Shown one piece after another: positions 26,501-35,500 of a stretch of 64,000 nucleotides of DNA (position 1 is the stretch's first letter; every line of letters starts with the position of its first letter). Below the pieces are notes generated by a model, which was not told where the DNA came from, searched no databases, and saw only the letters and a program-made list of their open reading frames with translations. Location: NCBI GenBank assembly GCA_030549495.1, contig JAUIRK010000855.1, forward strand, positions 940,001 through 1,004,000, in the 5' to 3' direction. The translations under genes and the position numbers were made by a program. Source of the DNA: Nectonema munidae (taxonomy: Eukaryota; Nematomorpha; Nectonematoida; Nectonematidae).

Positions 26501-29500
26501 TAAAAATTCTGGTCCTCAAAGTCTTTAATTTTATTATATATACATACATATAGCAATCTCCTCCTATTGGTCTATTTTAGCAAATAAATAATTTCAACGA
26601 ATCAGAATGCTTCCAGCGACTGACACACAGATGCCAACATTAAAACGAATGGTTCCTTGTTTTATTTTATTTCTTTGTAAGAATATATTTTTATATGATC
26701 GAATCATTTAGTTAAATACTTTGTAATTTTTTAAATAACACAAAAATAATAACAAATAACTGACGGCACTAGCAAATTGAGAAACAAATCTTAAATAAAT
26801 TTAACTAATTAGACAGCATGCCTATTTGTGATTCTCATTCTCGTTCTCTCACTTTTTTTAATTACAAATATTCTAATTTTTTAATCTCGTAAATTCTGAA
26901 TTTGATTTTGAGTTTGATTCTTAAAATACGATTCTATTTCTGCTTCTGGTGAGTAAAAAAGAAACCTAGATATTTACAAATAAATTTAACCAGTTGTTGT
27001 AAGATGGATTCGGTTAGTTTCCAGTAGCTTACTGGATCATCATATGTGCTGATGCTTGATTCGTTAAAATATTAATATAGTTGGTGTCGCTGTCAAACAG
27101 TAAGGGGCAATTATACTTGACTTCTGGCTGTAGCACCTGTTCAGTTCTTAATTTTTCATGAAATTTTACTCGTTTTTGCTTGAAACTTGCAGCGCTACAA
27201 TTACTGATATAATCTGATCTTTGTGGTTCTCTAGTTCTCATTTTGACTCTGATTCTGAATTTGCTTTTTTCTAAAAAGGAATCATGCTTGTGATTACGAT
27301 TCCAGGAACTTCTGTGATTGTGATTATGATTACGACTTAACCTTTAATAGCTAACAAACAAAAATCAAACTAATCAACTTACTAACCAACTACGGTGAAG
27401 AACTTTCATACCGTGATCCATTGGATTCCAAGTATTTTTCCGCGTTATAAGTGATACGCGTTACGAGCCTACGCCCTAACACTAAATACTAATTGTTCTT
27501 GTTCATTGACTATATATAATAAACAAAAATAAGTACTTTCTGAACGCTGAAACAAAAATTGATTGCGGAAGGAGAAATGCTACAAAGCAGAGCCAAGCAG
27601 TTTTCGATAACCATTTTAGAAGTGGGAGAGAATTACTACCTCAATGGGGTGAAACACGGTGGCGGAGTATTTAGAGGTAGATTGCAGTGATTTAGGGCAA
27701 GATTTTTGGAGATAAGGAGATAAGTTCAGTAGAGGGAACGTAGCTTTACTTGAAACATTCTGCAAAAATATTTGGGCTTTGAAAAACTCGGCAATGCAGA
27801 TGGGCTTCCATTTATGTTTACCAGTCAATCTGGTTGCAGAACAATGAAAAATGGGACAAAACCCATGTAAGATACTGTGATGATTCTGATAGCTTTGAAG
27901 CCACTTTGCTCAGATCAAAAAGAGTAGAGTGGAAGACCGGTTAGAATAGTAGGTAGAGTAGCTTGTAAAAATTTGAGTTTTTACGCTTGAGCACAAATGG
28001 CAGGATCTTATACTGGTGTATCAGCACTCTCGCATATTTCATCATCAAAAAGATTTGCCCTCACACTCAAAATTTTTCAAAACTTTTAGCTTGATTATAC
28101 GTATTCAAGAAATAGTTTGAAATAAATAACGATATCTTAAACTTTTCAATGCCCAAAATATTTTAAAAAAATGGAAGCTACTGTTATAACGGTCCACATC
28201 TTACCGGTTCTTCACAGCTAACCATCTAAGTTAGCAATTTATACTCGTGTACAAAAATATCTCACGGATCATTGCAAGAGATTTATATAATTAATAAGTG
28301 ACACGCTTAAACTTCATGGATTCCTTCATTCTTCCTTTTTTATATGCCCTGGATGTTGTTTAGAAATTGAGAAATTTATGCTATATCCTGGAGAAATAAA
28401 ATTAGTTACATTAGCGAGTTACATTAGACTCTGTTGCCCTGAATAAGTATAAAAATCAGAAATAGCTTAAAAGTTTACTAAAAGAATCAACGGCTTCAAA
28501 ATATTTTATTTCTTGATTATAAATTGATAAGATAAACTTTTCTAAGTGAATGAGTAAAAGTGGAAGCAGGACTGGTTTTCAATAATCCAAGGTCTTTTGT
28601 GCGATCCCGCATCAAGCCTACTTTCCTCATAGTTCGATGCAAGCGGCTCAATGAACCTTTACCTTGGAACAAAATTTATAACTTACCATTTAACTTGATA
28701 CATTTAAATAACTTTTTTCTGCAACATTTAGTTAACTAAATTGATTAGTAATAAGTTAAGAATATGCCACTTTAACGAATGTGGATAACACCTAATAATA
28801 ATCTTTATCAAACTTTTTTTTATATAGTTTTTTTCTTTAACAAACTTCTCAAACTTCTATATGTCTGCATTGATACGCTGAGAAAACTAAAAAAAATTTA
28901 TACGACCCCCATCCCTACTTTCTGAACTTCTAAACATTGTTCACTTCTAACAATTACGAAAAGTTCCCATATATCATAAATAAAAGTTACAATGAATCAA
29001 ATAAATGTTACTTTGTTAGTAAATTTTGTATAATTAGTACAAGATTTTTAGTTTAAAAAAGATTATATAATTTTACCTTTCTTTGATTTATTTTATTAAA
29101 AATAAATTTTATGATCTTAGTAGCATCTTTATAATTTTTAAATTTTCAAGGTTAAATTCGCATCAATGAACGATTTTTTTTACATAGATCAGTTAACTAT
29201 TATGCTATTTCTAAAAGATTGGTTACCAACAAAATTCATGACAAATATAAAACAATTGTAAAAACTAGACACTTTATTAGTGATGTTGCTGACTACTAGT
29301 TTCTGAGTATAAACTCCTTTTTCAAAGCAAATATATGTATAAATGATAAAATAGTGAAAATCATAATACCAAATTTGGTCGTTAAATAAAAGGTCTCCGG
29401 ATTCATATATAAAGAAATTAATTTCCCTTGAATTTAGAATGATTCCTTTCATTTTCTTTGGAATCAGCGTTTCATTAATGGAAAGATCTGAAAAAGTGCT

Positions 29501-32500
29501 TCTCTAAGCTCAGAACAACCTAACAAGGAAATTATGAGAGAAGTATTAATTTTTTTGAGTTTTGTGTCAATATGAAAATTCAAAATTTTCAAGCCTAATC
29601 TTTGAAACAGATGTTTGTATTAGAACTTAAAAATATAAATTGATTATAAAATGGACATAAATCAATCAATTTTAGTGATCAATCATCCGATGAATAGAAA
29701 GCATTGATTCGCTTGAATGAGGATATCCTTTATCAACTACAAAGCGCCAAAGAATAACATTTAATATTCCATTATTCTGTTATAATAATCTGAACTGATT
29801 AAACTTATGGGAGGTACATGAGCATTTGATTGAATAAATTCGTTCTCTTCACTTACTCACATTGTATGCCGCTTCTACGATTTCAGAGTGGGAAAGAGAG
29901 GGGATGTTTTGCGTTGCATTCATCCACCAAGTCAAATTGGCGGCTGGCTTGCTTCGCGAAACGGAGCAATTCAGAGTGACCTTTGAATCCAGGCTGTAGA
30001 AAGGCTCATCTGCTACTATAGACATATTTTCAGGAGATACTAGAAAAAATAAAGTGATTTTTTAACATCGTGAAAAAGAGAAATGATAAAAAAAAAAAAG
30101 CTCATACCATGCAAATGTCTTTCTGAATCGTTTTATAGCTTTTCTTTTTACCCTTAAAAATATTGATTTTGGATAGGGGTCCTCCCCTGCTTTTAAAACA
30201 GGTCGGGATCTTATTTAGTTTTGGCTCAAATAAAAATTTTTAAAGCGCTCCATTGCGATTTATTAATTATATGGAGTGTGAGTGAAGGTAAAAGTATGTG
30301 TGCCCTCTGGTTTGAGATCTTATCTACAAAAGAGTTGAAACAATTTCGATAGATAATATGTTTTCCTTTTACAGCAAATGGCTATGCACTTGCAAAAAAC
30401 TTACTTAAGATGCTACAAATTAAAGAGGGATGATATAATTGAGCTTGAAGCATTAGAAAACAAAAATGATTTTGACTACCTCCATTTCTTCGTGAAAGGA
30501 TCCACTTCTCGAAAATTTAGCATCCATTTTTCTTCAACATACTCATGAGAGTCAGCATTCTTGCATATATATATGTATATAAATATGATGAAAAATAGAC
30601 ACCTGTGTTGAGGTAGTTCCCTTAGAATAGCACTGAGTATTGGCCCTCGTTTTAATAAAGTGTGGGTATACTTAAAGCCATAGCCTAGTTTGACGGTCAA
30701 GCGGATTCTGGATAATGATTGTAATTATGATTCTGAATCTTTGAATTTTTTAGTTGCAATTTTAATCTTGAGTCAGATTCTCGAAATACAATTCTAATTA
30801 TGATTCTGTTTAGTAAAAAATATATTTGTAGATATTTACGGAGGAGTTAAATTATATGTGGAAAGATGGATTGCTTTCGTTTCCACTAGCTTAGTGGACC
30901 ATATGTGCTGGGAAATATCCAGTTTTTTTGCTGTAAAGGTTCTAGCGTAGCGGCATAATGACATGTGTCGGTGTTTCAAACAGCAGGTAGCTTGGTCACA
31001 GATCTAGCTAGACTTTTTACAAAAGGATCATAATTTTGTATGATTTAGAAAATACGGAAGAAGTACAAAAAGGTATAAACATTATGCAGTTATTGATTGA
31101 TTACACTGATCAAAATGTTCAAACGTAAGAAAATTACTGAGAGAATCCTATTTTTGTTATGCTTTAAGTTTGATTTTGGATAGATTTTGGGTTTTTTTCA
31201 AAATTATTATGATTCTGAATTATGATTACGAATCTAGGAATTTGTGTGATTATGATAAAATTAAGTAAAAAATATTAGGATTTCTCTTTGATATAGTACG
31301 CCTATAATTCAAATTTAGCCAAAAAATTACTAAAAAATATTGGGAAAAATATTTTGTCCAAAAAATTACTATATTTTAAACACTGTTAGAAATTATTTTC
31401 CGTTTTTAAACGTTGATAAATGTTTTTTAAGCAACGTATTGCTTGTTTTTTGAAAAATAAAAATCCAAAACTAAATAATTATATTGATCCGAGAGAAACT
31501 TTTGAAGTTGACTGTGAAGAAAATATTTTTTAGATTATGGCAAAGACCAAACTAGAGCCAAATGCCAAAAGTTGTGTCTTTTTAATTTAACTTTTTTTAA
31601 AAAAGTTTTACAAAACAAAGAATAATTTTGCACTCAATTTATGATCGACAACAAAGTAAAACAGAAAGCCCATTTTTTGAAATAAACGCCAATTAAACTT
31701 TTAACATATATAAGTTTAAAGGGCCCTTCTTAAAATATCCCCCCCCCCCCCTCGCCCACTTGTTCTCTGGGATATAGTGTTGCAATAAGGCGAGTCATAA
31801 TAAGGACCGTTTAAAGCATGTAAGGGTAAGAATTGGCCCAAATGTTTCAAAAATGCGTGGAAAATTACTCAAGATTTCAAGTTTGCTCGTTATGTTTGTT
31901 GTAGAGAGCTGATCCTTGAACTTGGGAACACAGATGTAAGTTCCTTCATCACCCAACTCCAAGCTGCTTATCTTCAAGTAGGGTTTATAGAAGCCAGTGA
32001 CAAATTCGGCTCGATCAGAAATCCTTCCATATATGATTGCGTTCTTTGGAATGTACGTGAAGACTGTGACGAGTTTGTGGTCAATCACCTTGAAAAAGTT
32101 TTAATATTGGAGGGATGTTTTCCTTTTCGGCAAATTTGTCAGTGAAAAAAAAGCATTCAATGAAAACAATTTGCAGCATAATGAAGCAAAACTTGGCAAT
32201 TAAGCTTACACAAAATTATGTTAGAAAAGAGATTACTCTCTATCAAAATTCAGAATTTGATTCCTTCTCACGAAATAAACATCCAATTTTTCAAATATTT
32301 AAATTTAGTTGCCATAAAACACTTTTAGTGATTTCACAATAAATTAAAAATCAATTTTTCAAATTTTTATCTCTAAAATTTTACAAAAAAAAAGTTAAAA
32401 TTTTTTATCCTGGTTTTCTTCTTCTGAAGATATTTAAAGGGCTTGGTCGAGACATCCTTAGAATCAAGCTAACAAGTTGTCTCGCTTATTGGGAGTGATA

Positions 32501-35500
32501 GGATTGTATCGATCACTAAGTTGTATTCATATATTTTATATGTAAATTGATTTATATCGACGCATAGTTATGCATGACAAGACGCCATTCGTGGACTTAG
32601 TGGGGTAGAAAGTTTACGTAGAGCCTGGACTCAGGATTGCGACCGGGAGCATAATATGTGAAAGAATGGATTTGAACGTAAAATTCTTATCTTAACTGCT
32701 CTGAATATTTAACTTTATTGATTTAGTTATCTTAATTATTGGGCAAACTTTTTTTTATAAATTTTAAAAAATTTTTTAAAAGAATTTGTTTTTCAAACTA
32801 TATTTGTAAAACAAGTACTAATGTAAAATGAAAAGTATACTCCCAAGCCAAACAAGTCTTTTAACAATATAAAAAAAAGTATAAATTGAAAAAATTCAAA
32901 ATTATGGGAAGGATAGGGGTTTTTCCACTCCCTTTCAAAACAGATTGGAGGGAGGGGAACATATGTTACATATTGCCTCATCCACCATCACCAACTTTAT
33001 TTGATCTCATAATGTGCTTGCGTCAACGGTGGTCCCTCCACAGCGACTTCATAAATCTCCCATACCCTTCCCATCACTCCCCTATCTCTCTCTCTAATTG
33101 ATTACAAATATTAATTGAAATCCAAAATTTGTTTTTAGTTGAGAATATTGATTAAGAGGTCAACAGATTTAAAACTGTCTTGTGTATTCGATGAGCGGGT
33201 TTCTTCATTCCTCCTTGTATTTTAGGCCCGATAGCTTTGCCCCCCTCCCAATTCTGACTTATGCCCCCCCCAAAATGGGGCACGAAAAAACGGCACTCAA
33301 AACTACTATTAGAATAAAGCAATTAAAAAAGTTGGAACAACCATAACAATACATTTGATCCGACATTTTATTGCTTTTTTTTTTAAATTTCGGCTAAACT
33401 TAAAGATGCAGTCGTGCTTTCTGTTGTTGGACACACGTCTGAAGATCATGATTCGAATGAGGCAGCAATGCAGAAGCGCATTTTGGTTGAAATGCTTGAC
33501 ATTTGCATGGGGGAATTAAGTAGACGGTTTTCGGAACGAAACTGTGCTCTCTCCACGTCCATTTCCAACCTCTGGCCCGAAAACGAAGGCTTTCTTGATG
33601 TTGATAAAGTTCAAAAACTTGCAGAGCTCATTAAATTAGATCCACAGTCATCTTTGTTTGCAGCGGAATGCTTGGTGGCCAAAAATCTGATCCTCAAAGA
33701 GTTTGATGTCACCATGCACAAAGACATGGGAGATATCTGTTCGTTATTGTATCCCTTCCGAACGGGATTCTCGTTGGTTTACCAACTGTACTCAGCTGCA
33801 CTTACCTTTGGTGCCAGTTCCGCTGTGTGTGAAACATCCTTTTCCACACTAACGAGAGTGCTGACATCCTATAGACGATCCTTGACGCATCAGCGGAAAA
33901 GCAACCTTGTCCTCCTGTCGTTTTTGCGCGAATACACAAAGATTCTAGATTTTGATGAAGTATTAAAAGACTTTGCAAAAAATAATCGAAAAATTCAGCT
34001 GTATTAGAAAGAAGTGATCTTCTATGCTGCAACTTGTTCCTTTTTTATATATTTTGAGTTTGTAAATAAATAACTGTTTGCTACTTTCAGATTCTGGGTT
34101 TGTTTTTACAATTTTACTGATTAGATTGAAATTACTAGTAACATGCTTTGGGGTTTATTCTGATATCTTCGGTTTCGTCCACCTGTCAACTGTCCGTCTG
34201 TGAGTGAGCATAGCTGTTGAAGCGGACGTTACGTATTTTTTCACTCCCTTAATAACTAAATTGGTGCCCCAAAATTTTTATGCGTGCCCCCCCCCTGGAC
34301 AAGTGTCCTGGCGACGGGCCTGTATATATATAAGAATATATGAAAAATATGAAAACTCTCTTTACAGGAAACTAGATTCATAAGCAAAGTGCTATATATA
34401 TATAGTACTTAGAAAAACTGAACAGAATCAGAATTTCAATCACAAAGATATCAAAATATTAAAGTTTCAAAATGTAACAAATTTTGCGAAAAATAGGGAA
34501 TATCGCAAACCTGTCTGTTCTTATTTAGCTTCTAAATGCTGTTAGTGCTAATGATGTGAAGGGATGGATGATGTAGGCAGTTATAATGCAGAATTATTTG
34601 GAAATTTTTGTCCTTACTTTCAGTATTCGAATGTATTGCAGAGTGGAGTCATCACGTGATTGATAGGGACATGGTAAGATTCCTTTGTCGCCAAGTTCTG
34701 CTTTTACAGTGAAAATTTTGCCTCCTTCTAAAACAGAACATATGTACAAAAGAGAGTTTTATTATCGCTTTGTGTTGCTCACCTCAATTTTTAGAACATT
34801 TACACGTAAAAATATTTTGTAAAATGAGAACATTTATAACATACAGAACTATTTTTTGAAGTGTATTCACTAAACTCATATATACAAGAGAAAAGTCATT
34901 AGTAAAACTGTTTGTGCTTTTTGAAATTATGAAATTGAACATTTTATACCGAAATTGATGTTTTTGAATTTTGCGAACTATATATCATTTCAAATCAACT
35001 TCCTTGAATCGTCTCTAAATACTGTATAAAAAAATACTTTCAACGTAGTCCATCACTGTTCATACTTGCACATATGTCAAAGATATTGTATTCGTCAACT
35101 CTTTTCATTATTCATATGACTGCATCAAACATATGGCGACTACAATTTACACTAATCATCATCAATCCTAAAAAACTATTCAGCAACTTAATCATGAAGT
35201 AGACAATTTGTTATGCCTTAGCTCTAACGAAACCACAAAAGCGCGAAGACTTTATAGACCCCTCCTCACATTTTATACAGGAATTTATCTATGGGTATGC
35301 TTTGATATTTGAAACACGGAAATGAGATTGTAAAGCACAACTGCTCTCTGTTACATTTTGATTTAATTAATTGGAGAGATGTTTGTGCAAAAAGAATCTT
35401 TTTTTGATAAGGCTTGCTGCGCTCAAATTTCTATTAAATCTCCTTGGGGGGTATTAAATGCGAATGTTTATATCTCTGTGTCGTGTTATATTTTGGCGTT

